Counted from the stretch's first letter, positions 1 through 6,892 are shown. The stretch: 12,238 nucleotides of DNA from an uncultured archaeon (GCA_902385025.1 CABMDX010000068.1:1-12238), one strand, 5' to 3'. Numbers and translations are program-made. Notes: a model not told the origin generated them from the letters alone.

Positions 1-672
1 CATGGGCAGGATGAGGGACCATCCAATATTAGGGTTGACATGAGCTATCAATCCATACATAATTCCTGCCATCGCTGCGAGACACATGCTGACTCCCCAG
101 GTGCACCTTATAACTCTGTCCACATCTATTCCCGAGATCCGGGCCAGGTCAGGATTATCTGAAAGTGCTCTCATTGACTTGCCAAGAGATGTCCTGCTCA
201 AGAGCGCATGCATCAGGAGCATGGCCAAGAGGGCAATCAATACCACGGCAACCTGGAAATCGGTGAAAACGATGCCGCCTATGTTCATGCCCTCCCGGAC
301 AGGGAGCGAGTATCTTTTCACATCTGGCCCGAAAAACACGATTAATAAATTTCTGAGTGCAAGCGATACGCCAATTGAAAGGATCATGATAGCCGTTCTG
401 TTTGCACCTTTCGAGCGCATAGGCTTCCAGGCCGCATAATCCAGCGCAATGCCAAATGCTGCTGCGGCAATTAATGCCAGAGCACATGATAGTATGAAAC
501 CGATATTGAAACTTGCTGCAAAAAAGAATGCGAAATAAGCTCCCAAAGTCAAGAATTCGCCATGAGCGAAATTGGCAAAGTTCAGGATTCTATATGCCAG
601 TGACAAACCAATGGCCGCCAGGGCAATGATGCATCCCAAAATTATGCCATTGGCTACAAGCTGCTCGATCAT
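1..672 (-). CDS. livH: LivH-type branched-chain amino acid ABC transporter permease (C-terminus cut by window edge)
   Basis: Inner-membrane permease of an ABC importer for branched-chain amino acids or related compounds. The frame starts at ATG 672 and runs 224 codons off the left edge without a stop; the family is usually about 290 residues, so roughly the last quarter is missing. The protein opens with MIEQLVANGIILG, then AAIGLSLAYRILNFANF and AHGEFLTLGAYFAFF, the typical LivH N-terminal signature. Several hydrophobic helices follow (about residues 5-27, 35-60, 62-80, 92-110, 133-155). KSMRALSDNPDLARISGIDV near residues 161-180 matches the cytoplasmic loop that contacts the ATPase. It is divergent from the binding-protein gene livK; livM, livG and livF would be expected further left. 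An AAGGA sequence lies just ahead of the start. The family call is firm, the substrate is not. Confidence 0.93.
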   Translation of the reverse strand, partial: MIEQLVANGIILGCIIALAAIGLSLAYRILNFANFAHGEFLTLGAYFAFFFAASFNIGFILSCALALIAAAAFGIALDYAAWKPMRSKGANRTAIMILSIGVSLALRNLLIVFFGPDVKRYSLPVREGMNIGGIVFTDFQVAVVLIALLAMLLMHALLSRTSLGKSMRALSDNPDLARISGIDVDRVIRCTWGVSMCLAAMAGIMYGLIAHVNPNIGWSLILPM

Positions 673-796
673 AATCCTTTATCTTCGCAAAGGGTATAGC
701 TATGACCTATTTTTACCTTTCCCTGCAGGCAAAAAGAACTGCTTTTCAATCTGTGCAATCAAATTATTATATGCTGCCGATGAATGATGGCGTTAG

Positions 797-805
797 TTAT
801 ATATT
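797..805 (+). promoter_or_regulatory. TATA box of livK
   Basis: TTATATATT lies about 60 bp before the ATG at 862. Transcription would begin near 827, leaving a leader of about 35 nt. This placement favours the start at 862 over the upstream in-frame ATGs at 784 and 787. The 189-bp gap (673-861) serves both livH and livK. Confidence 0.5.
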
Positions 806-861
806 CGCGCTACGCACAGCCGCTTGCTGAAAACATTATAGATATTCATAGAGTTGATGAG

Positions 862-2112
862 ATGAAGTCCAGCAAATATTTCGTGGCTATGGCCCTCGTC
901 CTTATGATTTTTTTGTCAGGATGCGTGCAGAAGGAAGAGAGCAAGGGCATTGCGACTGCGGAAGGCACTGCTAAAATTGGGGTCATTCAGTCCCTGACAG
1001 TTGATCTTGGGGCTTATGGCGGACCTATGTGCGATGCGATGAAAATCGCGGCCAAAGAGATCAATGCCAATGGCGGCTTGCTGGGAAAACAGGTCCAGCT
1101 CTTGATCGAGGATGACCAGACAAACAATGTTGCTGCAGTAGATGCAGTCAATAAGCTGGTCAAGGTTGACCGTGTGCCAGCAATTGTGGGTGCCACCGGT
1201 AGCGGCCCAAGCATGTCGATAATAGACATCGCAACCAAGAGCGGCGTGCTACAGATATCCTCATCCAATACAGGAATTGAGTTCACAAATTATAATGACA
1301 GCGATCTATACTTCAGGACATGTCCTTCTGATGCCCTGCAAGGAGCTGCAATGGCAGAGCTTGCCAAAAAGATGGGCTACAAGACGGCCTCAACAATTGT
1401 GATCAACAATCCATATGGCGTGGGTTTTGAGGACGTCTTCGTTAAGGCCTTCGAGGCAGATGGCAGCAGGGTGCTGGATAAGGTTAGGTATGATCCATCT
1501 CAGACTGTCTTTGATTCAGAGGTTCAGAAGGTTGTCTCAAGCAAACCGGACTTTGTGATGATGGTTTCCTACCCTGAGACTGGAAGCCTGATACTGAAGA
1601 CTGCTTACGAGAAAGGTGCATTGAAGGGAATATCGTGGCTGCTATCGGAAGGTCTGATGGCAGAAAACCTGGCAAATCTCGTGGGCAAGGATTCATCCGG
1701 CAAGTACATTGTCGCAGGCTTCCAGGGACTGACTCCCGATCCAAGCGCAGGTGGCAGTGCCTATGAGGCGTTCAGCAAGAAGTATGTTGAAGAAAACGGA
1801 AAGCAGCCTGGAATATACTGCTCCAACAGCTACGATGCACTGGCATTGGTTGCGCTGGCCATCGAGCAAGCCAAGAACGCTACTGGTAGAGCAATAGCTG
1901 ATAACATCAGGTCGGTTGCCAACCCGCCAGGCGTTGAGGTATCGGACCTTGCAGAAGCCCTGAAACTGGTCCGGGAGGGAAAGGATATCAATTATCAGGG
2001 AGCATCCGGCGAGATAACCTTCGATAAAAATGGAGATGTGAGCGGATCTTACTCAGTTTGGACTGTAGCTGATAATGGAAGCATAGTATTCGGGGAAAAG
2101 ATTGCAGTCTGA
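862..2112 (+). CDS. livK: LivK-type extracellular substrate-binding lipoprotein of a branched-chain amino acid ABC transporter
   Basis: Membrane-anchored binding protein (type 1 periplasmic binding fold, Peripla_BP_6 family) that delivers substrate to the divergently encoded permease. The frame is open from 784, but I chose ATG 862, giving 416 aa, because it starts a clean lipoprotein signal peptide: MKSSKYFVAMALVLMIFLSG followed by Cys21 in an LSGC lipobox, then a charged linker. The upstream 26 codons would bury this signal and they overlap the TATA box. The mature part opens with AKIGVIQSLTVDLGAYGGPM and later has EINANGGLLGKQVQLLIEDD, a hallmark of LivK/AmiC-like proteins, and AIVGATGSGPSMSIIDIATK in the ligand cleft. 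The C-terminal GEITFDKNGDVSGSYSVW is also typical. Length matches the family. Leucine/isoleucine/valine is the default substrate, but urea, amides or short acids cannot be excluded. Confidence 0.93.
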   Translation: MKSSKYFVAMALVLMIFLSGCVQKEESKGIATAEGTAKIGVIQSLTVDLGAYGGPMCDAMKIAAKEINANGGLLGKQVQLLIEDDQTNNVAAVDAVNKLVKVDRVPAIVGATGSGPSMSIIDIATKSGVLQISSSNTGIEFTNYNDSDLYFRTCPSDALQGAAMAELAKKMGYKTASTIVINNPYGVGFEDVFVKAFEADGSRVLDKVRYDPSQTVFDSEVQKVVSSKPDFVMMVSYPETGSLILKTAYEKGALKGISWLLSEGLMAENLANLVGKDSSGKYIVAGFQGLTPDPSAGGSAYEAFSKKYVEENGKQPGIYCSNSYDALALVALAIEQAKNATGRAIADNIRSVANPPGVEVSDLAEALKLVREGKDINYQGASGEITFDKNGDVSGSYSVWTVADNGSIVFGEKIAV

Positions 2113-2142
2113 AGGGTCCTGGGGCCTTCAGCCTCTTTTTTC
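2110..2142 (+). terminator. livK terminator: short hairpin and T tract
   Basis: TGAAGG (2110-2115) pairs with CCTTCA (2125-2130) right at the stop codon and is followed by a run of six or more T at 2136-2141. More T-rich sequence continues to about 2206. Confidence 0.55.
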
Positions 2143-2477
2143 CACGAGAACGCTTGAAAAAGGACGTTCCATTTTCATTTTTTCTCTCTTTCTCTTCTCT
2201 TGTTTCCGGCAGCATTTGCTGCAATCCAAATCTCATCGCCCTGCCCATGCGACTAACAAGTTAGAGAGGCTCCGCATGACCGTGCCCGACTCCCAGCCCA
2301 GAATAAACTCTGCCACCCTGAAGCCCATCTGCATAATCATTCAGGAGAACGAAGACTTCTACGTCCCAAACCATTAATTGCATGAGCTTCCGCAAGCGAG
2401 CACCTCTTCGATCGGGGCGAGGCCCTTGGATGATGATGCTGCAGGATCTGGATCCCAAAAATAATTCCAATCCAATT
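2143..2477. other. Gene-free spacer between convergent livK and thermosome genes
   Basis: A pyrimidine-rich stretch (2169-2206) is the tail of the livK terminator zone. A small hairpin, GCAGC-ATTT-GCTGC, sits at 2209-2222. Beyond that I see no frame with family resemblance, no tRNA-like element and no repeat. Short open frames exist on both strands, but none has a convincing ribosome site. Confidence 0.5.
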
Positions 2478-2522
2478 TTGCAGAAAAAGAGAAAAAGAAA
2501 AAGGAAAAGAGGCTAAAAAAAG
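2478..2522 (-). terminator. T-rich terminator of the thermosome gene
   Basis: Read on the minus strand, the TAG stop is followed at once by AGCTTTTTTTAGCC and then repeated T runs broken by single C residues, to about 2478. Consecutive T tracts without a strong stem are the usual archaeal termination signal. Confidence 0.6.
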
Positions 2523-4166
2523 CTACTCTTCCATTCCGCCCATGCCACCCATTCCGCCTGGCATTCCGCCCATTCCTGGTGCGCCGCCCGGTCCGGACTT
2601 GGAGGCAATGACATCGTCTATTCTCAGGATCATGACAGCGGCCTCGGCTGCAGAGTTTATGGCCTGCGTCTTGACCCTGAGCGGCTCGACCACGCCCAGA
2701 GACAGCATATCAACCGGCTTTCCGGTATCCATGTCCAGACCTGCGGTCTTCACACCCTTCTCATGCTGGCTGCGCAGCGCTACAAGTGTGTCGATCTGGT
2801 CCAGTCCTGCATTCTCAGCAAGGGTCTTGGGTATGATCTCCATGGCATCGGCAAAGGATTCAATTGCGAGCTGCTCCCTGCCTCCGACCGTGGAAGCGTA
2901 TGAGCGCAGCCTTAGTGCCAGCTCCACCTCCGGTGCGCCTCCGCCAGCAACCAGCAGCTTGTCCTCAACTGCCACGCCAACGACCCTCAGCGCATCCTCC
3001 ATGGCTCTGTCCAGCTCGTCGACCACATGCTCAGTTCCGCCCCGAAGAATAATGGATACCGACTTTGGGTTGATGCACTCTTCCACAAAGGTCATCTTCT
3101 CGTCGCTGACCTTTCTTTCTTCGACCAGGCCAGCCTTTCCGAGGTCGTCTTTGGTGATCTCGTGGATGCTTGTGACAACTCTTGCCCCAGTTGCCCTTGC
3201 CAGCTTTTCCATGTCGCTCTTCTTTACCCGGCGCACGGTGTAGATTCCTGCCTTGGCCAGGTAATGCTGGGCCAGGTCGTCAATTCCCTTCTGGACGAAG
3301 AGAACATTGGCTCCGGTGGCTGCGATCTTATCGACCATGTCTCTCAGCATGGTCTCCTCCTGGTCCAGGAACGCCTGAAGCTGATCCGGCGATGTGATCT
3401 GAATCTTGGCATCGACCTCGGTCTTCTCAATCTCAACAGCCGCATTCAGCAGGGCGATTCTCGCTCCCGTGACCTTCTTGGGCATATTGGGATGGAGCCG
3501 GTCCTTATCAATAACCACTCCGCCTATAAGCTGGGAATCGCTGATGCTTCCGCCTACCTTCTTCTCTACGGTGATGTTGTCGGTATCAACGCTTCCGTCT
3601 TCATCCACTACTGCCTTTATTGCCTCTACGGCAATGACTGCCAGGTCATCCCGGGCTGATTGAGAGCCCTTGCCTGTCATGGCGGTGATGGCGATCTTGC
3701 GCAGCAGATCATCATCCTTCACTGAGACCTTAATTGCCAGGCCCTTGAGAATCTCCAGGGACTTGTCGGCTGCGGCTCTGTAGCCAGCAGCTATTACCGT
3801 CGGATGGATCTCCTGCTCCAGCAGCTCCTCTGCCTGTTTGAGAAGCTCTCCAGCCAGCACCACCGCAGTTGTGGTTCCATCTCCTACCTCAGAATCCTGA
3901 GTTTTGGCGATCTCCACCATCATTTTGGCAGCAGGATGCTCAATGTCCATCTCCTTGAGAATGGTGACTCCATCGTTGGTGATCACGACATCGCCCATGG
4001 TATCCACCAGCATCTTGTCCATGCCCTTGGGCCCAAGAGTTGTCCTGACAGAGCCTGCTACTGCTTTTGCGGCCATGATATTCGATCTCTGTGCTTCTCT
4101 TCCAGCAGTCCTCTGGCTGCCTTCCCTAAGTATGTATATGGGAGTTCCACTGAATTGTCCTGCCAT
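2523..4166 (-). CDS. ths: Thermosome subunit (group II chaperonin)
   Basis: ATP-driven cytosolic chaperonin subunit that assembles into a double-ring cage with a built-in lid and refolds proteins. The 547-residue length fits the family. Visible signatures are TLGPKGMD (43-50) and NDGVTIL (64-70) in the equatorial domain and GDGTT (95-99), the nucleotide-phosphate contact. KITATGAN-like helices and apical segments follow in the middle, then [16 protein letters not shown] and [18 protein letters not shown] in the returning equatorial domain. The tail is a flexible Gly/Met repeat ending [14 protein letters not shown] 4166 is supported by a GAGGT ribosome site five bases upstream and by the conserved N-terminal QRTAGREAQ context. 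Only one subunit is in the window; methanogens often encode paralogues elsewhere, so I do not assign alpha, beta or gamma. It is transcribed alone, divergent from a Cys-rich small gene. Confidence 0.97.
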   Translation of the reverse strand: MAGQFSGTPIYILREGSQRTAGREAQRSNIMAAKAVAGSVRTTLGPKGMDKMLVDTMGDVVITNDGVTILKEMDIEHPAAKMMVEIAKTQDSEVGDGTTTAVVLAGELLKQAEELLEQEIHPTVIAAGYRAAADKSLEILKGLAIKVSVKDDDLLRKIAITAMTGKGSQSARDDLAVIAVEAIKAVVDEDGSVDTDNITVEKKVGGSISDSQLIGGVVIDKDRLHPNMPKKVTGARIALLNAAVEIEKTEVDAKIQITSPDQLQAFLDQEETMLRDMVDKIAATGANVLFVQKGIDDLAQHYLAKAGIYTVRRVKKSDMEKLARATGARVVTSIHEITKDDLGKAGLVEERKVSDEKMTFVEECINPKSVSIILRGGTEHVVDELDRAMEDALRVVGVAVEDKLLVAGGGAPEVELALRLRSYASTVGGREQLAIESFADAMEIIPKTLAENAGLDQIDTLVALRSQHEKGVKTAGLDMDTGKPVDMLSLGVVEPLRVKTQAINSAAEAAVMILRIDDVIASKSGPGGAPGMGGMPGGMGGMGGMEE

Positions 4167-4171
4167 TAATT

Positions 4172-4227
4172 ACCTCAATAATGATTTATTTTGGTATCTA
4201 CTAGTTGTTTGAAGTTCTATATAAAGA
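4172..4227 (-). promoter_or_regulatory. Thermosome promoter and ribosome site
   Basis: On the minus strand, CTTTATATAG (4218-4227) is a good TATA box; transcription should start near 4195. GAGGT (4172-4176) is the ribosome site, five bases before ATG 4166. Confidence 0.65.
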
Positions 4228-4367
4228 GAACCCTTGCAAAGCTATCACCGGGCTAAATTTTGTGGATTGAAAAACTAGAATAGACCATCATTTTGGCGGC
4301 TATGGTTATCCAGATAAGGCAGGGAAGGATAATGTATATTTCACGAAATTTTTATCTGATGTAATGC

Positions 4368-4415
4368 CTTATATAGCGGGGAATCGATCTGAACATATAA
4401 GTGAGGCTTGTGGAG
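4368..4415 (+). promoter_or_regulatory. TATA box and ribosome site of the Cys-rich small gene
   Basis: CTTATATAGC at 4368-4377 is a TATA-like element with a predicted transcript start near 4400. GTGAGG (4401-4406) and GGAG (4412-4415) precede ATG 4426; the second is 10 bases away and is the likelier ribosome site. Confidence 0.5.
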
Positions 4416-4425
4416 TTGATTTGAC

Positions 4426-4695
4426 ATGACTTGCGATCTTTGTACCAGAGCGCCAGTAGGCGAATGTGTGGGCGAGGGGCTTTGTGCCTCAGCCTGTCTC
4501 TCCGATGATGATGCCTGCAGGATGGCGGCTGACACCTGCCTCTCATGGTGGCAGAAGAGGGACGAGGACCTGGAGATAGACGACATGCTCTGGGAGATGT
4601 CGGAGCAGAGAATCGATGAGCTTGCTATAGACCCTTTGGCGGCTCGGGCATACCTGGCAGAAAGGCTCGTGCGAGATCTGAAAAAGGTCGGTTAA
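4426..4695 (+). CDS. Small cysteine-rich acidic protein of unknown function
   Basis: An 89-residue cytosolic protein with no signal peptide or membrane segment. I do not recognise its family. The N-terminal 40 residues carry seven cysteines (3, 6, 14, 20, 24, 31, 38), opening with a CxxC pair (MTCDLCTRAP), which suggests a metal or Fe-S site. The C-terminal half is a charged, probably helical segment (WWQKRDEDLEIDDMLWEMSE, then RIDELAIDPLAARAYLAERL), rich in Asp/Glu. A TATA box and a GGAG site lie upstream at sensible distances, and the predicted start matches the only upstream ATG in frame. It is a single-gene unit, divergent from the thermosome and convergent with the membrane protein. Coding status is likely because composition resembles the neighbours and the signals are complete. 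No function is assigned. Confidence 0.7.
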   Translation: MTCDLCTRAPVGECVGEGLCASACLSDDDACRMAADTCLSWWQKRDEDLEIDDMLWEMSEQRIDELAIDPLAARAYLAERLVRDLKKVG

Positions 4696-4754
4696 GAAAT
4701 GGGATAGAACCGGCTCTTGCCTTTCCCCATAAGCCGTCACTTAAGCGTTCTTTG

Positions 4755-4791
4755 ATTTGGACCTTTTTTCAGATAGGTGGGCTGCTCACCC
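4755..4791. terminator. Shared terminator zone between convergent genes
   Basis: A run of six T (4763-4768) serves the plus-strand gene ending at 4695. GGTG (4776-4779) pairs with CACC (4787-4790) around a 7-base loop, followed by a short T run. Support for the minus-strand gene ending at 4796 is weak. Confidence 0.35.
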
Positions 4792-4795
4792 CTTT

Positions 4796-5296
4796 TCACG
4801 ATCCTCTCCTAAATTCCAGCCAAATATTGACCACTGAAATGCTGATCAGATTCAGAGTTGTTGCTGCATACCAGAGATAGGAATCCTGCCGGCTGAGCAG
4901 CACTATCCAGCCTGACCACAGAGCTATGCAGATGATGGAAAATGAGATGAGGGTGTCGATGGCCAGAAAGAGCCCCGGCCTCTTGAAGAACCTCCCCATC
5001 TGGGCAATGGTGCAGTATTCGATTGGCGAGGTCTTCTTGCTTAAGTGGAATACGACCCTTGTCAGATTCATAATCAGGTCGGCAGAGGCCCAAACCATGA
5101 TAAGCCAGCCGAAGGCTGTGAGTATTGCTGATGGCAGCATTCCGCCGACGTGCAGGCACATCACACCGAAGAGCAGCTTGAAGATGCAGAATGGAACGCC
5201 TATGGTCAGGGCTTGAAAGAGTGGTGTCTGAAAAAAGCTCTCTATTATTCTATCTGAATTAGACGGCTGGGGAGCATCATTCTCATTCATTGCCAT
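4796..5296 (-). CDS. Uncharacterised membrane protein with about four helices
   Basis: A 166-residue protein I cannot assign to a family. After a short polar N-terminus (MAMNENDAPQPSNSDRIIES) there are four hydrophobic segments at about residues 28-50, 54-78, 108-133 and 138-158, separated by a basic loop (VVFHLSKKTSPIEY, then MGRFFKRPG). The end, WLEFRRGS, is basic, as expected for a cytosolic tail. No catalytic or transport motif is visible. Two in-frame ATGs (5296 and 5290) are possible starts, and neither has a clear ribosome site. It is transcribed alone, convergent with the Cys-rich gene and divergent from the response regulator across a 295-bp AT-rich gap. The helix pattern and the residue mix argue that it is real; the function is unknown. 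Confidence 0.72.
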   Translation of the reverse strand: MAMNENDAPQPSNSDRIIESFFQTPLFQALTIGVPFCIFKLLFGVMCLHVGGMLPSAILTAFGWLIMVWASADLIMNLTRVVFHLSKKTSPIEYCTIAQMGRFFKRPGLFLAIDTLISFSIICIALWSGWIVLLSRQDSYLWYAATTLNLISISVVNIWLEFRRGS

Positions 5297-5591
5297 CAGA
5301 GATAGACGCTCAAGGCGAAAAAAGTTTGCTCTGGCAGGCCCTCTCGTAGGTCATAATGGCCTCTGCTTTTTTGGTGAAATGATATGTCATATGTTGCATC
5401 GAAGATAATATTTATATTTAAATTAGTTACAGAGTTATTTTTTGTTGATTCTTTTTTGCTGCTATTAGATTCCAAAAACAAATATCTTTCGGTTGATTTC
5501 AGGAAATTAATGATCTTATGCCTCTGCATAAAAATTAATGACTAAAGAAAAATTCTTATATTAGAAGAACTGTGTAATATATTGAGGGATT
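5297..5591. promoter_or_regulatory. AT-rich divergent intergenic region with a palindrome and TATA-like boxes
   Basis: This spacer is much richer in A+T than its flanks. ATATG-T-CATAT (5382-5392) is a perfect palindrome and could be an operator. TTATATTTA (5412-5420) reads as TATA-like on either strand and could serve the membrane-protein gene. TTCTTATATTAG (5553-5564) is a candidate TATA box for the response regulator, and GAGGGA (5584-5589) is its likely ribosome site. No credible gene was found here. Confidence 0.4.
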
Positions 5592-5981
5592 ATGCTGATC
5601 AGATCTGCTCTGAATATACTCCTGGCTGAGGATAACCCGGTAAATCAGAAGATGGCGCTCATCGTGCTGAGGAAACTGGGCTATCATGCCGATACCGCTA
5701 ACAATGGCCAGGAGGTCCTGCATGCCCTGGAAGGCCATGCCTATGATCTGGTTTTAATGGATATACAGATGCCAGAGATGGATGGCATCGAGGCCACCAG
5801 AATGATTCGCAAACGCTGGCCCCAGGGCCCCAAGATCATAGTAGTAACCGCATTCGAGCCAGAGATGTGCCGCGAGCTTTGCTTTGATGCGGGAGCAGAT
5901 GATTTCCTCAACAAGCCAGTAAAAATGGATGAGCTTGGAGCTGCAATAGAGAGAAATGCAGGAATAATTCAGACGGCATGA
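5592..5981 (+). CDS. Stand-alone receiver-domain response regulator (CheY-like)
   Basis: A single phosphoacceptor receiver domain of 129 residues with no output domain. The signature residues are all present: acidic pair Glu13-Asp14 in ILLAEDNPVNQK, phosphoacceptor Asp57 in LVLMDIQMPEMDG, Thr86 in IIVVTAFEP and Lys108 in FLNKPVKMDEL. The NPVNQK start is typical of receivers found at the end of hybrid histidine kinases, so this may act as a phosphorelay or diffusible partner of a kinase encoded elsewhere; no kinase is in the window. The start at ATG 5592 has GAGG four bases upstream and gives a complete first beta strand. The stop overlaps the next gene's ATG (ATGA), so the TPR protein is probably its co-expressed partner. 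The receiver call is firm; the signal and output are unknown. Confidence 0.93.
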   Translation: MLIRSALNILLAEDNPVNQKMALIVLRKLGYHADTANNGQEVLHALEGHAYDLVLMDIQMPEMDGIEATRMIRKRWPQGPKIIVVTAFEPEMCRELCFDAGADDFLNKPVKMDELGAAIERNAGIIQTA

Positions 5982-6295
5982 AATCCAAAGATATAGGGGG
6001 ATATATGAAAGCTTGCAGAGTCCTAACAAGATTATTGGTCATCCTGCGAGAACTCAATGATAGTGCTGAACATGATCCAAGGATTGCCTTGTCCTTGAAT
6101 CTCAAAGGCCTTGCTCTCAGCAACCAGGGCAAGTACAATGAGGCCATTGAAGCCTTTGATAAAGCAATTGAGATGGCTCCTGAATGGAAGGTGCCAAGGA
6201 ATAACAAGAGCATTGCCCTCCAAGAGTTGGGCTGGCACGAAAAAGGAGAGATTGAAGTGTGGCATAACCAGATACAGGAGATCCCGGGGGAATAA
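5978..6295 (+). CDS. Small TPR-repeat protein downstream of the response regulator
   Basis: A 105-residue protein with one clear tetratricopeptide repeat (about 36-69: ALSLNLKGLALSNQGKYNEA, then IEAFDKAIEMAPEW, with the canonical G-LAL-GKY-EAI-FDKAIE pattern) and a second, diverged repeat at 70-100. TPRs mediate protein-protein contacts, so it may bind the response regulator or its target. The ATG at 5978 overlaps the upstream stop as ATGA, suggesting translational coupling. An alternative ATG at 6005 (96 aa) is preceded by a purine-rich AGGGGG four bases away and is equally plausible. There is no signal peptide. The TPR assignment is good; the biological role is inferred only from the operon arrangement. 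Confidence 0.8.
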   Translation: MKSKDIGGYMKACRVLTRLLVILRELNDSAEHDPRIALSLNLKGLALSNQGKYNEAIEAFDKAIEMAPEWKVPRNNKSIALQELGWHEKGEIEVWHNQIQEIPGE

Positions 6296-6336
6296 TAGCT
6301 CTCTTCCGGCTATTCTATCCTGGTGAGTAATTTTAG
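6294..6336 (+). terminator. Possible terminator of the response regulator/TPR operon
   Basis: AATAGC (6294-6299) pairs with GCTATT (6309-6314) around a 9-base loop at the stop codon, with weakly T-rich sequence after it. The T run is poor, so this is tentative. Confidence 0.3.
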
Positions 6337-6361
6337 ATTTAATATAGTAATTCAGAGTTAT

Positions 6362-6397
6362 AAAAACTAATTAATAAAAGTTTGCAAAAAGCAAAAA
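6362..6397 (-). terminator. T-rich terminator of the left small gene
   Basis: On the minus strand, T runs of five, five, four and five bases occur within 65 bp of the stop at 6424. This is the usual archaeal pattern without a strong stem. Confidence 0.5.
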
Positions 6398-6423
6398 GAT
6401 GAATTATATACCTTTGAATAATT

Positions 6424-6540
6424 TTATTCGCAGGTATCTAGCAGCCCCTTCTTCTTTCCGCCTCTCTTATCTCCGAGCTTGATCGGCTCTACCTTCGCTT
6501 CTTCTTCCTTCTTCTCTTTCTTTTCTTCGTGGTGTGTCAA
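6424..6540 (-). CDS. Small charged protein, paralogue 1 of a tandem pair (38 aa, TTG start)
   Basis: A 38-codon gene not recognisable as a known family. It opens THHEEKKEKKEEE, a Lys/Glu-rich stretch likely to be helical or disordered, then AKVEP and IKLGDKRGGKKKGLLDTC with a single cysteine, ending in Glu and TAA. No signal or membrane segment is present. The start is TTG at 6540, aligned exactly with the ATG of its neighbour at 6789. No in-frame ATG or GTG lies between it and the upstream stop, and GGGGA seven bases before the TTG can act as ribosome site. A TATA-like GGTATAATTAAT (6574-6585) lies about 35-45 bp upstream. Comparison with the neighbour shows 24 identical residues in a row, with four nucleotide differences there, all synonymous, which strongly supports translation in this frame. 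Function unknown. Confidence 0.72.
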   Translation of the reverse strand: MTHHEEKKEKKEEEAKVEPIKLGDKRGGKKKGLLDTCE

Positions 6541-6573
6541 TTTACATTCCCCATTAATTCTTCAAGCTAATAT

Positions 6574-6585
6574 TAATTATACCTT
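6574..6585 (-). promoter_or_regulatory. TATA-like box of small gene 1
   Basis: On the minus strand the sequence reads GGTATAATTAAT, placing the transcript start near 6553. The leader would be short but would retain the GGGGA ribosome site at 6548-6552. Confidence 0.4.
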
Positions 6586-6640
6586 ACGACTGATCCGCAA
6601 AATCTCTTAATGATCGAAGATCTTCCGGATATTCTCAGGA

Positions 6641-6659
6641 CGATATAAACTATATATCG
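6641..6659. repeat. Inverted repeat between the two small genes
   Basis: CGATATA (6641-6647) is the perfect inverse of TATATCG (6653-6659) around a 5-base spacer. It lies 10 bp past the stop of small gene 2 and upstream of gene 1, so it could be a terminator stem or an operator. Confidence 0.4.
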
Positions 6660-6669
6660 GTTATTCTGG

Positions 6670-6789
6670 CTATTGGCAGGTATCTAGCAGACCTTTCTTT
6701 TTTCCGCCTCTCTTATCTCCGAGCTTGATCGGCTCCACCTTCGCTTCCTTATCTTCTGTCTTTTCTTTCTTGGCTTCGTGATGGGTCAT
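6670..6789 (-). CDS. Small charged protein, paralogue 2 of a tandem pair (39 aa)
   Basis: A 39-codon gene with an ATG start: MTHHEAKKEKTEDKEAK, then VEPIKLGDKRGGKKKGLLDTC, a final Gln and TAG. The signals are the better of the pair: GGAG (6799-6802) nine bases before the ATG, in a GGAGTTGAT context that matches the archaeal anti-Shine-Dalgarno well, and a TATA box, GATATATAC (6851-6859), about 65 bp upstream. It differs from paralogue 1 by one extra codon, four residue changes (E/A, K/T, E/D, E/Q), the start codon and seven synonymous changes. The N-terminal acidic/basic part varies while the Gly/Lys-rich C-terminal part and its cysteine are invariant, so the C-terminal part is probably the working portion. 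The Lys-rich stretch could bind nucleic acid, but that is only a guess. Function unknown. Confidence 0.77.
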   Translation of the reverse strand: MTHHEAKKEKTEDKEAKVEPIKLGDKRGGKKKGLLDTCQ

Positions 6790-6850
6790 TTAAATCAACT
6801 CCAAAAACTATGTATGCTGTTTTAGTTTATTAATGTTTCGACAAATAACG

Positions 6851-6859
6851 GTATATATC
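6851..6859 (-). promoter_or_regulatory. TATA box of small gene 2
   Basis: The minus strand reads GGGATATATACCG around this site. Predicted transcription start is near 6828, leaving a leader of about 40 nt with the GGAG site. Confidence 0.5.
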
Positions 6860-6892
6860 CCTCAATAGTTCAGTAATCGTCGAAGCATATTC

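Noticed and set aside
86..439. Plus-strand open frame of 117 codons
   Set aside because: It lies antisense to livH, whose translation is continuous and clearly conserved across this span.
784..861. 26-codon N-terminal extension of livK
   Set aside because: It would bury the lipoprotein signal peptide that begins at 862, and it overlaps the probable TATA box at 797-805.
2348..2470. Minus-strand frame with a plausible-looking tail after MQLMVWDVEVFVLLNDYADG
   Set aside because: No ribosome site, no recognised family, and it sits in a terminator zone between convergent genes. It could be a decayed remnant, but nothing proves that.
2382..2518. 43-codon plus-strand frame ending in a Lys/Arg-rich tail
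   Set aside because: The basic tail is just the A-rich complement of the thermosome terminator, and there is no ribosome site.
2542..3243. Long open frame (233 codons) antisense to the thermosome
   Set aside because: It mirrors the strongly conserved chaperonin frame. The product is a low-complexity Ser/Pro-rich sequence with no family resemblance and no promoter.
5296..5529. 77-codon minus-strand frame in the AT-rich spacer
   Set aside because: Composition is that of AT-rich noncoding DNA, it has no ribosome site, and it would crowd the start of the membrane-protein gene.
6431..6789. Two copies of a 35-bp identical stretch, considered as a CRISPR array, IS ends or a DNA repeat
   Set aside because: There are only two units about 240 bp apart, with no regular spacers or terminal inverted repeats. 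The differences follow codon positions, so tandem gene duplication explains them better.
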